Positions 46,675 to 58,802 of a stretch of DNA of 64,000 nt are shown here, piece after piece. The DNA is from Allomyces arbusculus (taxonomy: Eukaryota; Blastocladiomycota; Blastocladiomycetes; Blastocladiales; Blastocladiaceae), in NCBI GenBank assembly GCA_027604705.1, contig JADHYV010000003.1, positions 434,001-498,000 of the forward strand. Direction: 5' to 3'. Below the pieces are notes generated by a model. It did not search any database. It was not told where the DNA came from and was given only the letters and a program-made list of their open reading frames with translations. Numbering within the stretch: the first letter of the stretch is position 1; each line of letters starts with the position of its first letter. The translations under genes were made by a program, and so were the position numbers.

Positions 46675-48093
46675 TTAGTTCTTCTTCGTCAACCCCTCGG
46701 CCGCCGCGACGCCTTCGGCAATCTTCGCGTGGCACTTGTTGTTCTGCTCGTCGCACTGCCCGACCGTCGCGCCTGCGGGAGCCTGGCCGCGGTTGACCGC
46801 ATCGGCGCACTGGTTATGCTGCACGTCGCACGACCGGCCAATCGCCGACCAGGCATCCGGGAAATCGCCGTTCAGCTTGCCGTCCACGTACACCTGGAAG
46901 GGGCGCGACGACGACGCCACGTACGAGACGGCGGGCGCCGTGTGGCCGTGGAGCGCCTCGGTGAAGAGCTGCACGTTGGTGCCCGAACCGGGCGCGGGCG
47001 CGGCCGTGGGGGCCGGCGCGGGGGCCGAAGTCGGAGCGGGTGCAGGAGCGGCTGGGGAGGTGGTCGGAGCAGGGGCAGGATCGGCCTTTGAGGTCGTCGG
47101 AGCGGGTGCGGGCGCCTTGGTCGACGTCGGCGGCGCCGGGACCTTGGTCGTCGGCTTGGGCGCCGGGGTCGTGGGCGCGGGCGCGGGAACCTTGGTCGTC
47201 GTCGGCCCAACCGTCACGGTCGGCTTGGGTGCGGCGGTCGTCGGCTGGTTCGCGCCCTTGCTCGCGATGCACTGCAGGAGCGGCTGCGGCTTGCCGTCCT
47301 TGTAGGACCCCTGGCACCCGTCCGGGCGGCACTGCAGCGGCGAACCCGTGCCAAAGAACTTGCACCGCGACGTATCGGGCGACGTGGCGTCGCCGCCGAG
47401 CATCGCCGGGCACGCCGGCTTGGCATTGACGTCAACGGCGGCCCCACCGCGGACCGTAAAGTCGTGGCACCCATAGTAGTCGGTCTGTCCGCGGTTCAGG
47501 TCGCCAAAGAAGGAGGCGCCGCCAAACCACAGCCACTGCAAAGTGTATTGGCCGTCGGGCAGGTACGACGGGATCGTGAACTTGGTCGAGCAGTGGTTGC
47601 CGTCGACGGGCGTGCCCGGCGCATCACCCGCGTTCGGGTCGGCGAAGCCGGACTTGCACCCGGATTCGTGGCAGCTGAACTGGACCGTGCCCGCGGCAAA
47701 GTCATCAAACGTCTGCGCCGAGCTGAAGGGCACGACTGAGAGACGGATGAAGCCGCCCGGGTGGTTGTTGCTAAATTCACGGCCAACACCGAAAATTTTC
47801 AGCTATCAGTCTATCAATCGCGGTCAAAACAGGGTGGAGAGTGTAGCGTACCGCGGCCACACGACATCAATCGCCTGCCCGCGCTGGTAGGTCGCGGCGG
47901 CCGGGTTTGCCTGCGACTTGTCCTTGTTCCCGCACGGCGGGCACAGGCCCGTGTCGAACGCGCCGCAGTACCCGTTCGGGTCGCGCGCGGGCGGACTGAG
48001 CAGGCGCGCGTGCGCCTCGGCCGACCGGATCGGCGCGCCGATTGCGAGCAGCAGGAACACGGCCAGCGTGAGCGTTTGCAGGAGCGTCGGCAT
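46675..48093 (-). CDS. Secreted LPMO-like (chitin-binding type-4) protein with linker and C-terminal Cys module
   Basis: Exons, in transcript order: 48093-47852 and 47770-46675 (445 aa). A signal peptide (hydrophobic core LAVFLLLAIG) ends in AEA, leaving His28 of HARLLSPPARDP as the mature N-terminus. That is the hallmark copper-ligand His of lytic polysaccharide monooxygenases. The catalytic-type domain is Cys-rich (CHESGCKSGF, NHCSTKF) and ends in DYYGCHDFTVRGG. A short Cys-rich stretch (CKFFGTGSPLQCRPDGC) and a Pro/Ala/Thr/Lys linker of ~80 residues follow. The C-terminal module has the CDVQHNQCADAVN...CDEQNNKC pattern common in fungal cell-surface proteins. It probably acts outside the cell on chitin or cellulose. 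The AA family number and the second copper His cannot be fixed by eye. Confidence 0.75.
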
Positions 48094-49057
48094 CGTGGGT
48101 CTAGTCGTATTGCGGGCCGAGGAAGTCGTCGTGGAAAATAGGGCGCGAAACGAGTCGACAGCGGCCAGCGCAGTTGGTATGGGCCACAACAACGAGCGGG
48201 GATCGCGCGATTTTATACGTGAGCGAGGGCGAGCGGGTCGAAGAGCCGCTGATCTCGAAACGATATGATCGTCGAGGTCCACGGCGCCGCCGCCAATGGT
48301 TGCGATCCCCTTGCTCCCATGGAGCCACCCGTTTGGCTGGTTCGCCCCACACCGACGCTCGCACATGGAGTGGCGATCAAGTCGTTTGTGGGGAAGGATG
48401 GAGGTTATTAATTTGTCGTGCGTCTTCTTTTCCGCGTTACCGCGACTGGAGACGGGCTTTGCGCTCCAATCCGGCCTATTCATGAATTGTCAAGGCCTAG
48501 ACGACTGGCGACGCAAAATCGCTGATCATGAACGGGTGTCAAACGTTCACGCCGCGTAGTGCTGGTTCATGAACAACAGCGAAACAGCAACTTGCGTGAA
48601 ACACCAACGCATATGAAGACAACGACGAGGCGCGCATCGCCACCGCCCAAGGGTTTTTTCGGACCATGGCCTGTCCATGAACTGGTGCCAGAAAAATGTG
48701 GGGCTTTGCGTGCGGGGAGCTCCTCTAATTGCTCAATTATTCGTTGTACAGATTTTGCCGACAGTCAAATGAAAGGGCAATTTTCATTGTGGCCAGAAGA
48801 CGCCCAACGTGTTGGCTCCATGCCTTTCTGATAAACAATGTGATCCATTCCCCTTGCCAATGCATCGCGTTTCAGCCGCCCAACTCGCACGTTTCAAAAA
48901 TGGTGTCCAACGAAGAAAATAACAGCGTGCCGATGCCAAGTGGGGACCCAAAGAAGGAAGCGAAAGCAAAATGAAAAATATGGTATCGTGACGAGCAATC
49001 CCAAACCGAAGACGCACGGCGCGTCTTCTCCACCCAACAACGCCCGTCGCCAACGCT
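48094..49057. other. Spacer upstream of the LPMO-like gene
   Basis: This contains the TATA element at 48211 and a longer AT-richer stretch with no recognised coding sequence. Confidence 0.5.
48211..48217 (-). promoter_or_regulatory. TATA box of the LPMO-like gene
   Basis: TATAAAA on the minus strand, 118 bp upstream of the start codon at 48093. A strong TATA suits an inducible secreted enzyme; that is inference. Confidence 0.5.
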
Positions 49058-50249
49058 TCACCCCATATCCAGCGGCATCCCCACCTCCTCGTCACCCCCC
49101 GCCAATGGCAACAGCAAATCGTAATGCCCGCCGTGGTACCACAGGTGCACGACTCGAGCGTCGACGCCCATGGCGCCGAGCTCGGTACACTCGGTCGGGT
49201 CGATCACGGCCAGCTCGCCCTCAGTCTCATGCACATTGATCACGCACCGATGCACGCACGCAGCGGCCACGAGCTCGACGTGGTTGCCAAACGCGTCCGT
49301 GTTGACCTGGCCCGTGTCGTCAAGATGCAGGAGGCGTTTACGCGTGAGGTACGCGGGCACGGGCTCTGACAAGAATGGGGCAAAGTAGGCGGCGTGCTGC
49401 TCGATGAAAGCCATTGTCGCTTCGTGCACGGCTTCGGGGGTAATGCTGAGGCAGGTGGCTAACAGCGGGGAGGAAGGGGTGGTGAGCATTTGGTTCGGCG
49501 CATGCAGATAAATTCGGATGGAGAAAGTGCACACCAATGGCGCGGTACAGGCACGCGCCGTCTGACGGCATTTCGACAACGACAAGGCCGTTGGCTAGCA
49601 TGGAGTCTTGGAACTCAGCTTCTTTCAGCTACATGTCCAAGAACAGGAGCAAGCAGAGACTCAGACATGCGCCTATAGTGCGGACACCAATCATCGCAAA
49701 ATGGCTACTCACCTCGACATCTGGGTCAGCCCAGTACTCGACCGCGCGGTCGTGCGCATCCGTCACCGAATTCCCGCTCGCATGCGACCCAAACGACGAC
49801 GACGCAAACGGCGACGTTGCCGTTGCACGCAAATCGGTAATTCGGCGCCATGTGCCTGGCATCATGCTGGAACCAATACTGGATGGCGACCCGTGCATGG
49901 AAGAAAGACTTCCCAGTGTCGCACGCGACGAGTGCGCCGACGAGCGACCCAGTCCAACGGGGTATCGGATGAGCCGTGCGGCGACGGCGGGTGGAACAGC
50001 CACGCCGGAGCTGCTGGAGCTTGAGGCCATGTACGATGGAGTACGGGCCGGGCCGCTGGCATCAGTTGAGGTCGGTGCCCAAGTACTTGCAATGGCCCTC
50101 GACACGTCAGGCACTGCTTGGATGATGCGAGGCGACGTTGGGTTCGGTTCTTGCACGAGGGACCCGGCGGCCGAGCTTGCGGGGCCGAGCCCCATGGCCC
50201 GAGAGAGCAGCGACTCTCGGGCGGCAACAGGTGGGCGAGGTGTTGACAT
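49058..50249 (-). CDS. OTU-domain cysteine protease (deubiquitinase)
   Basis: Exons, in transcript order: 50249-49713, 49628-49535 and 49458-49058 (343 aa). The N-terminal ~170 residues are Ser/Ala/Pro-rich and likely disordered. The OTU core starts VVVEMPSDGACLYRAIG, with the catalytic Cys near 205 in the D-G-x-C-L-(Y/F)-R-A motif. It continues with FAPFLSEPVPAYL, NHVELVAAACVHRCVINVH and ends with WYHGGHYDLLLPL, where His is the expected catalytic base. The arrangement fits OTUD3/OTUD6-like enzymes that cleave ubiquitin chains. Both introns (GTGAGT and GTGTGC donors) were required to connect the catalytic motifs. Linkage preference is unknown. Confidence 0.88.
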
Positions 50250-50807
50250 TTGGTGGTGCAGAGAATGTGTCCGGAGAGCGAGAGTCCTGGGCGGTGCTAG
50301 AATGTGGAATGAGCTGCAGTCGCTAAGCCTTGCAATAATGCAGAAGTTATCCATTGGCGTGGCCTCATCGTGCAGAGGCGAGGAACCTGGACGACAGGGC
50401 AAGGTGTATCGCTGGGTGTACTGGTCTGAAGCCAGCCGGGCGATGTGCGAACGGGAGAGCTTTCGCTGATTTGTTGCTGTGTGATTTCCGCGTGATGAAC
50501 GCGAGACGCGTTGTGCGACGCGCCAGGCAACCAAGCGCTCATCGTCCCAGCGCAGGCATTCGGAGCTCATGCTGTCAATCAGTGCTGCAAGCCCACATCT
50601 TCCGGCACTCCACGAGATCACAGCAGAGATCGAAGATCAATACCAATTGCGTGCAGTTTCCAAGCCTGATCGTTGATGTTATTCAATTTTTATTTCTCGC
50701 ACACGGTATCCACGGTTAGGTCCGAAACGAACACAAAACCGACACCACGGTCCATCTCTCTTCATTCTCCAGGACTCGGCACGAGTCCCCTCCACCCCCC
50801 CCCCCCC
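50250..50807. other. Spacer between OTU and P450 genes, with poly-C tract
   Basis: This is the presumed OTU promoter and P450 3' flank. A run of 14 C lies at 50794-50807, directly before the minisatellite. Confidence 0.5.
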
Positions 50808-50867
50808 TTTCCTCGCACACCACTTCCTCGCACACCACTTCCTCGCACACTACTTCCTCACACACCA
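50808..50867 (+). repeat. 15-bp minisatellite, four copies
   Basis: Four tandem 15-bp units of the type CTTCCTCGCACACCA, with one or two substitutions each. They end 2 bp from the P450 stop codon, so they lie in that gene's 3' UTR. Confidence 0.85.
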
Positions 50868-50869
50868 CT

Positions 50870-52567
50870 TCACGCCGCGACCGGCGCCGGCGGCACGTAC
50901 CGGCGCACACGCACCTTGAGCCCATTCTTCATCAACAGCGTGAGCGCCGTGCGGTACGTGACCTCGTTCGGGTTGACGACCTCAAACTCAAACTTGGACA
51001 GCAACTTGACGAGACACGCGACCCCCTCCAAGTAGGCCATCTGCTGACCCAAACACGTGCGCGGCCCCGCATTGAACACCGGGTACTTGTAGGGTCCCGG
51101 TTGCGGCACGTTCTCGCCAATCCACCGCTCCGGCTTGAACTCGAGCGCGTCGTCGCCCCAGAGCTCCGTCAACCGGCCCATCGCGTAGGGCGACCAGATG
51201 ATCCCGTCGCCGGCGCGCACACGAGTCCCGTCGGGCAACGTGTCGGCGTGGATGGCAAACTTGATTTCTTGCGGCACCGACGGGTGAAGTCGGAGGGCTT
51301 CGGAGAAGACGGCGCGCACGTAGACGAGGTCGCGCGTCACGGCGTCGTAGTCGAGATTTTCGCCGTCGTCGGTGGTGCTGTCAAAAGCGGTGGGCACGAC
51401 GCGCGCAATTTCCTCGCGCATTGCGGCCACGACCTTGGGGTGCTGCGCGAGCTCAAAGATGGCCCACGACAGGGCCTGCGCGGTCGTGTCCCGCCCGGCG
51501 ATAATGCTGTCGCGTGGTGGTACTGAGAGTCAGCATACTGTCCCGAAGAGAGGGCCAGCAAGACAAGACAAAGTTAAAACGTACAAGTTGATGACCACGT
51601 CGCGCAATTCCTCGTCCGAGAAACCCTGGCTCGACCCGGGCTTCTTCATTGCCAAGAACCGCGCCAACAAGTCCTGCGCGTTGCCTGCATTCGGGTCGGC
51701 GCGACGCTGCGCAATCAAGCGGTAGGCGAAATCGTCGGTGACCTTGATACACTGTTGCAGCTGCTTGGCGTCACCGTTCCACCACTCGAGAATGCGGCGC
51801 TGCGCGGGCCCCATGATCATGCGCTTGCTCGTAATCGACTGCGCCTGGTCAAACGCCGTGGCAAACGGCAGGGGCGCGTCGGCTTGCAAAGAATCGACAG
51901 GCGTGCCAAACCCAATTTCCATGAACGCGTCGAGCGTGAACCGGTGGAACCAGTCGTGCAAGTCCACGACGGTCCCGCGCACGGCCACGGTGTCGAGCTT
52001 GTCGACGAGGACGCGCGCGTGCCGCGAGAAGACGTGCAGCATGTGGTCGCGGAAATTGCGCACGGAGAAGATCATCGACGAGGTCTTGCGTTGTGCGCGC
52101 CAGGCGTCGCCGTCGGTGTTGAAGATGCCGTGACCCAAGAGCTGCGTCTGGTGGTCGGCAAAGACGGGGCCCTTGACGTAATTGTCAAACTTGGTCTTGA
52201 GCACGTGCTCGACATTGGCCGGAGACGTCGTGAAGATGAGCGGCGGGGCAAACGGGGCCGTCAGGTGCGACGTGTGCCCTTGACCGAGGTCGAGATGATA
52301 CCGCGCGAGATAGAATGCCCAGTCGTTGCGCGTCTCGTGCGTCGTCAGGAACATGATGCCGTGGCCGACGATCCACGACCGCTCGGGCGCCTCGACGGCA
52401 CCGCGGTACTTGGGGCGCTTACGTGCCGTCTCGGCGGCCAGGATCGCAGCAAGCGCAGCGACGGCGCCCGCCAGGGCCATGGCGACACGCGTGCCGCGGC
52501 CGGTGCGGGCCAGGTAGATGCGGAGCCAGTTGGCGAGCGCCGCGAGTCGGGAGATGCTGGCGGCCAT
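50870..52567 (-). CDS. Cytochrome P450, fatty-acid hydroxylase type (CYP52/CYP86/CYP704-like)
   Basis: Exons, in transcript order: 52567-51585 and 51506-50870 (539 aa). The N-terminal membrane anchor lies at ~25-45 (VAMALAGAVAALAAILAA). The substrate-side motif WRAQRKTSSMIF, I-helix FIIAGRDTTA, K-helix EALR and heme loop FNAGPRTCLGQQ (Cys near 476) are all intact. The GDGIIWSPYAMGR block and the AGRDTT form resemble clan CYP86/CYP52 omega-hydroxylases of alkanes and fatty acids. The intron (GTACGT...GCGACAG) falls right before the I-helix. It is an ER enzyme and needs NADPH-P450 reductase, not seen here. Substrate is inferred from family resemblance only. Confidence 0.92.
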
Positions 52568-53260
52568 GGTGAACGTCTTCTGGTACTAGGGGTACTTGGC
52601 GTCGGCCAAGGTGCAGTTCTGGTCGACACAAGATTACGGCGCGGGGAAGGGCGGTGCGCCGTGACTATATATAGCTTGTGCTCGACGTTGGGCGGCGGAA
52701 GCGAATTCCGTCGGGAGCAATTCGCCGCGGCGCGTTGGTCGGTTCCTCTTGGGTGCGGTTGCATCGCATATCGCGTCGCTGCCGGCCGCGTTTGGTTCAT
52801 GGCCGACGTGGTTCGCAGCTGGGCGCGCGATCAAGCGCAGTCAATCCACGGCAGGAACGCGGCGCGCGGTCGCCCAGGCCGTCGACAGCATGCGCCGTGC
52901 GCGGGGTTGCATGGCGCGTGGGGCACGCCGGCCGTGAAAATTCAACGCGCTTGGGGGACGGGTTGGTCGTCGACGGCGCGCGACGGCAAGGTGAAAAGCG
53001 ATTCCGGTCCAGCTGAGACGCGTCGCGACGCCGACGGAGAGCGGTCCCTGCCGATCGCCGCATCGGGGGGACATGGCTGACGTCCTTGGCGGTCTGATCA
53101 CGCCACGCGCTCACCGCATGCCCCACCGCACAGCTGCTGCGCCACACCGAACCAGATCGACCACCTCTCGGCCGACCCGCTCGAATCTCCCTAATCGCTG
53201 CGGTGACCCTTTGTCGGTTTAAACATACTCAGCGAACGTCCCCTCTCTCAACCCAACAAC
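52568..53260. other. Divergent promoter region, P450 / ribosomal P1
   Basis: This contains the P450 TATA at 52666. On the P1 side a pyrimidine-rich leader (CCCTCTCTC) directly precedes the start codon, as is common for ribosomal-protein genes. Confidence 0.5.
52666..52673 (-). promoter_or_regulatory. TATA box of the P450 gene
   Basis: TATATATA, 99 bp upstream of the P450 start codon at 52567, in GC-rich surroundings. Confidence 0.6.
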
Positions 53261-53794
53261 ATGTCGCAGTCGGAGCTCGCCGTCACCTACGCCGCCCTGA
53301 TCCTGGCCGACGCCGACGTCGCCATCACCGTATGCATCCCAACACGACGCCGACCGGATGGACCGCCATGACCACCCCATGCCGTCCCTCCGTTTCGCCC
53401 GAAATTCGACCTTTGCAACCACCACGAACCCGCAATCTGACCGGATTGCTATTGCTAAATCAACAGGCCGACAACCTCTCGGCGCTGACGGCCGCCGCCG
53501 GCATCGAGGTCGAGGCCATCTGGGCCAAGATCTTCGCGCAGGCTCTGGCCTCGACCGACGTCATGGGTCTCCTCTCGAAGATCGGCTCGGGTACGAACAA
53601 TTCGAAAACCCGGCTTTTTGTTCCCTAAGGCGGAAACTAACATCTCAATTTTTTCTGGAAATGTAGGCGCTGGTGCCGCTGCTGGTGCTGCCCCCGCTGC
53701 CGGTGGTGCCGCCGCTGAGGCCGCCCCGGTCGTCGAGGAGGAGGAGGAGGAAGAGGAGGAGGACGACGACATGGGCTTTGGTCTCTTCGACTAA
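53261..53794 (+). CDS. RPP1: 60S acidic ribosomal protein P1
   Basis: Exons are 53261-53329, 53467-53590 and 53667-53794 (106 aa, the usual length). It starts [17 protein letters not shown], continues with the dimerisation helices ([20 protein letters not shown]), an Ala/Gly/Pro hinge and an acidic run. It ends in the invariant [10 protein letters not shown] tail that recruits elongation factors to the ribosomal stalk. The Gln/Ala-rich replacement of the usual ADKI segment comes from the exon 1/2 junction, which is in phase. Confidence 0.96.
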
Positions 53795-54087
53795 AAGCTC
53801 GGTCGGTTCGTTTTGGCCGTGTTCTCGGTGTTGCTGCCGGAATACAAGTACACAATTTTACCAACTTGCGATTGTTCATGGGGGTCCCCAAACTGCGGAT
53901 TTGAGCGTCTTGACAGAGCGATTGTGTTTGGCGGCCATGATTGCGGCCGAAAAGCTGGTGCTTTTGTTGTCCAACCATCAATTTCTGAATCAAGCGTGTA
54001 TCGACACTTCCACTTGCTGCAATCCGTTCCTTGGACCTGTGCGGCACCAAATTCGAGCTCAACCATCCAATCCGATCAATTCTTCGA

Positions 54088-54933
54088 ATGGGCCAAGGAT
54101 CCAGCAAACCGAAAGCGTCAGCGCACGATAAGGCCGTCTTTGAGCTCAAGAAGCAGCGCGACGTGTTGCGAAAGTACCAAAAGCAGGTCAACGTCACCAT
54201 TCGATTCGGCGGTTCGCTCTCCATCCTGCTCACGGCCTCAATTTCCCGCTCCAGCTCGCGACCGTCCTCGACCGCGAACATGCGATTGCCAAGCAGTGCC
54301 TCGCCGCGGGCGACAAGCGGCGCGCACTGCTGGCGCTGCGCAAGAAAAAGTACCAGGAACAATTGCTCGACAAGACCGACAAACAGCTCGTGACGCTCGA
54401 GGAAATGGTGCGAATTTCGCCCTTCGGTGTGCATACGTGCGGTTCGCAATGCATGTTGACGCGTCATGTGGGTGTTAGACATCAACCCTCGAGTACGCGG
54501 TCATCGAGAAGGAAGTCATGGCCGGATTGCAGCAGGGCAACGCCGTCCTGCAGGCGCTGCACCAGGAAATGTCGGTGGAGAAGGTCGAAGCCATCTTGGA
54601 CGAGACGGCCGAGGCGATTGCGTATCAGAAGGTGCGTTGTGTCGATGGGTGGGCCGATGACGCGCGGTTAAGCACACTGACGCGGATTGCCCGCAGGAAA
54701 TTGAGGAGTTGCTCGGGACCAAGCTCTCGGAGGAGGACGAGGCCGAAGTCGAGCGCGAGCTCGCATTGATCCAGGAGGAGGCTGCGCTCGCGTTGGAGAC
54801 CAAGATGCCGAGCGTGCCCGTCACGGCGCCGCCGATCGCCGAGGGCACCAGCGTCGAAGAGGAGGCGCCGGCTGTGGCGGCGACGGAGAGCAAGGAAAGA
54901 AAGCCGGCGTCGTACGCGCCGCTCCCAGCATAA
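54088..54933 (+). CDS. VPS20: ESCRT-III subunit VPS20/CHMP6
   Basis: Exons are 54088-54192, 54255-54407, 54479-54631 and 54697-54933 (215 aa); all introns are phase 0. It begins MGQGSSKPKASAHDKA, a typical N-myristoylation start (Gly2) as in CHMP6. Basic helix alpha-1 (FELKKQRDVLRKYQKQV), DREHAIAKQCLAAGDKRRALLALRKKKYQEQ and the alpha-3/4 region (LQQGNAVLQALHQEMSVEKVEAILDE) follow. The acidic C-terminal half carries ELLGTKLSEEDEAEVERELALI. VPS20 links ESCRT-II to Snf7 polymerisation at endosomes. The short second-exon junction (VN then LATVLD) is the only weak spot. Confidence 0.92.
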
Positions 54934-55268
54934 GTTGCGTTGATGCTGTTTTCGTTCAACACTGATCGCTTTTGTTGTATCGATTATGCGACGCGGCTCC
55001 CCACTCCACAAAACATCGACGACAATTCAGGTCGGCAGCGGCTTCAACCCCAATCCTCTCCACCAGCGTTTTCCACCCCATTGCAGTTCGTTCCCAGTAC
55101 GACTGCAGCGACAGGTGCTCGATCAAATAACAAAACAAATCGTTTTGTTGTCACAAACTGATGTTGCCACGACCATCACAAACGACATCCCCGAAAAAAG
55201 ACAACGCGGTACGTCCCACTCCCAACGTAACAGCACCTTCTCCACCCTCCCACTCTTCCTTCGCACCC
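54934..55268. other. Convergent 3' spacer
   Basis: Between the VPS20 (+) and AMP deaminase (-) stop codons. Nothing was recognised. Confidence 0.5.
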
Positions 55269-58200
55269 CTACTGCTGCGACGGCGGCGTCTGCCCCTGCT
55301 GCTGCTGCGCCTGCGCGGCGGCTGCGGCGGCCGCCGCCGCCGCGGCATTTTTGGCCAACACGACCGAGTGCCCCGGGAACGCAGCGACATGCGGCGCAGC
55401 CACCGTCTGTTCTGGCATCCCCGGCATCGCCGCGCGCAGCGCCGCCGCCATGGCCGAAAACCCGTCGGCGCTCGCCTGTGCGACCACCTGCGGCGACATT
55501 TCATCCAACACGACCTGCGCGTTCCCCATTGCGGCCATTGCGGCCGCAGGCAAGTGCAGCGTCGGCGGGACCCCCACCCCAGGCGGTTGCTGCGCCATGT
55601 ACTTGGCGGGCGACGCGACGTTGGACGCCCCGGCGTGCGCGAGCGCCGACGCGGCAGAGGTGCCGTACGCGGGCACCGACGCCGAGAGCACGAGTTGCAA
55701 CTCTTCGACGAGCGTCAGGTACCGGTACGTCATGCGAATCCCGGGCACATTGGTGCGGTGCATGTCGTTGCCCTCGGGCCCGGGGACGTGGTACCGCGCG
55801 CCGAGCCAGCGGCGCTTGAGTTCGGCTTCCCATCCGGATTGCAGGACCGAGTTGCGGGCCAGTTCACACATGTCGACAGCAGAGAGGCGGTAGATTTGCG
55901 ACGCGACCGAGTATTCCTCGATTAGCGGTTCGCGGCAGTAGTGGAATTGCAGCGGGTCGTCTGTCGAGAGCGAAATGTTGAGGCCGCGTTGGAAGAACTG
56001 GGCGGGGTCGAAGTACGTCAGCAAAAGGTGGAGAAGGAAGAGCGCGTCGCGACCAAATGCGTACCTGCGGGAATGGGTTCCGGTCGTAGGTAAGGAACAG
56101 CGCATTGTTGGACAGCGGCGACATGGCGATTCCAATCTGCATCAGGTAGTAGAGATACTGCAGCGCCGGGACCTTGCGCAGCAAGATACCGTGGTTGATC
56201 GCCTGCGACGTCAAGAACGACGACGTCAAGTGCTCGGTGTCACCGGCCTCGCCCGCATGCGGCCGCAGGACAAACGTGTTGAACCCGCGCTCCTTGCGCC
56301 ACTGGTTGAGGGTTGTCATGTTGGCGTACATGTAGTAGAGGTAGTACGAGTAGGGCGGCTGGATCGACCTGGGGTGGTGGAGAAGGAGGGCCTGGTCAGT
56401 TACTCGTTGAAGAGAAGGGAGCACACCCGGAGACGTACATGGTCCAGTACTTGGGGTACGGATACTTCTTGTGGATGCGGCGCTCGGCCTTAGACTCGTC
56501 GTCGACCGAATCGAAGCCAATGACGCGCTGCATGAAAACGTGCAGCTCCGGGTGCGTCGTCGGGTCCTTGGTCACCTCGAACAGCGGCTCGAAAATGTTG
56601 GCGAGATACTCTTGGAAGCAGTTGACGGCACCGGACGACTTGTAGACCGAGTAGAGCCGCGGCACCTGGATGAGCCACCGCACGTTGTTCGAGAATAGCT
56701 TGTTGTTCACGACCTATATGGTAGGGAGATGGTGAGAGAATAATTCGCAACAGTGTGATGGATAATTGCAACAGGAGACAGACCCACTTGGCGAGCTTGT
56801 CCCACTCGTCTTTGGACCGGCCGTAGATGGAGATGCGCCACTGTTGACGGGGAGGAACGGTGAGTTCCAAATGAACCACATGCGCGCATGGAAGATCAAC
56901 GGCAATGTGCGCACCTCGACATGCTGGTACTTGGACGCCTCGAGGTCAGAAATGACCTCTTGCGTAATCTCGGCAAGGTACCGACCGCCAATTAGATTGT
57001 CGGTTTTCATAAAGATCTCGCGCAATCGAGACTCGCCGATTGGCGAGTATTTAGAATTAAACCTTTCGACGTCAGGGAGCGATAAACCAGCGTCAAAGCA
57101 TCAAGACTGGCTTCTACATACCGATCGAAGCGGTGAAACGAGTCCCGGTGCGCGTGCATGTCGAGCGTGTCGATCGACAAGTCGTAGGCGGTCAACTTGA
57201 GCGACGCAAACACCTATAACGTCAAAAGAGCCGTGAATTTTGCGCTCACGCCGGGACATCAGCAAGAAATTAATGGACACGCACTTCGGCGAGCGTCAGA
57301 TACTTGCCGTCGCGGAAAATGACCACGTCATTGGGCGCCTTCTTCATCTTGCTCTTGATAAAGCGCAGCAAATGCTTTTGGTTCATACAGGCCGAGTGGT
57401 GAACGTGCGTGTCGACCTTGCGGCAGTTGTAGAAATCGCTATTGTGTTGACGGAAAACGCGGAAATCAGTCGGCGCGGCTGGGTGGAAAGGATCTACCAA
57501 AGCAAAAAGAACACTGTACCGATGGGGCACGCTCTTCGTCTCGGCCACTTCGCGCGTCTCGTTGAGCAGCCCATACAGCTGGAACTTGGACTCGAGGTAC
57601 TTGAGCCGGCGGTAGGCAAATGACTTGGCGGGCCCGTCGGAAATTACATTGACAATGAAATCAAGGTCCTGGAAGTACTTTTTCAGCGTCGGGACCGAGC
57701 TAAACTTCTTGTGCGCCGCGCGATCCTCGGCCGACCGGTAGACTTGGATCACGCCGTCCTCGCCCATCGCGTAGACAAACGCGTGCGTGCCGGGAATCTC
57801 GCAGTGCGCAAAATCAAACTCGGGCGGCGGGTCCTGCGGCGGTGGCGCCATGGCCGCGTAGACAGCGTCGGGCAACGACGTGGTCGACTCGCCGTTGGCC
57901 AAGGGCGCGGGAACCCAAGCGGGCGGCGGTGGGGGCGGGTAGATTTCCCACCCGTCCAAGTTTTTCGGGTTATCGAATTCCCGCTGCAGCGACGTCGTGA
58001 TATACTCGGTGCGCAGGTCCATGCACTGCTGGAACTGAATTAAGATGCCGCGCAGTTCCTCGGAGACCTCGTACTGCAAGTTGGCGGCGCCGTCAAACCA
58101 GGTAAACTCCGAGTAGTGGTGACCACCGATACCGGGCATCGGCACGGGCGTCGGCTCGGTGCCCCCGGGCGGGACACCGGCGTGCGCTGCTGCGGCAGCG

Positions 58201-58802
58201 TGCGCTGCGGCGTGAGCTGCAGCGTGGGCCGCATTGGCACGCGGCAGAGACGACGGCGACGCGGTACCGGCAGACGGGTGCGAGGTGGGCGGCAGATGAC
58301 CACCCGAGCCGCCGCGCTCGTCCTCGACGAGCATCTTGGCCGAGAGCGCGGGTGAGTGCAGGACACTGGCAGCCGCAGCCATGGAGACGATGCTCGAGCG
58401 CGCACCGACGCTGCGGCGCGACGACCGTGACGTCAGGCGACGGCGCACCGACGGGCGACCGTCCACGGGCGAGGCCGTGCGAACCGACGACGCAGCATCG
58501 TCGTCCGACGTTTCATCGTCGGTGAACTGCGCTTGGGTCCAATAGTGCGAGTCTTCTTGCTGCAGCGCCTTTTCGGCCTTGTAGGTGAAGAACGGGTCGC
58601 GATCTCTCTGCTCGAGCGGCGTGTCGAGCACGACGCCGTGCTTGTCGTCGGGTACTTGCAGCGAAAACCGCGAATCGTCCGAGTTGGATGCCGACGAGGC
58701 GTTCGATGCGGCAGATTCGGCGCGCGGCATCGACGAGTTGGTCGGGCCGCGCTCGGGCGACGAGGCGTGGCCGTCATGCGCGGGCACGGTCGGCGCCTGC
58801 AT
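55269..58802 (-). CDS. AMD1: AMP deaminase
   Basis: Exons, in transcript order: 58802-57520, 57438-57285, 57213-57122, 57062-56915, 56840-56784, 56713-56439, 56368-56065 and 55997-55269 (1,013 aa). It converts AMP to IMP. The first ~190 residues are disordered with Ala/His repeats. The metal-site segment [21 protein letters not shown] begins near 432. TFHRFD-type sequence ([27 protein letters not shown]), [33 protein letters not shown] and [11 protein letters not shown] follow in family order. Eight exons all close in phase. The C-terminal ~150 residues form an Ala/Gln/Pro-rich tail (ten consecutive Ala) not found in yeast Amd1. The first ATG after the upstream open frame was used as the start. 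Confidence 0.94.
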
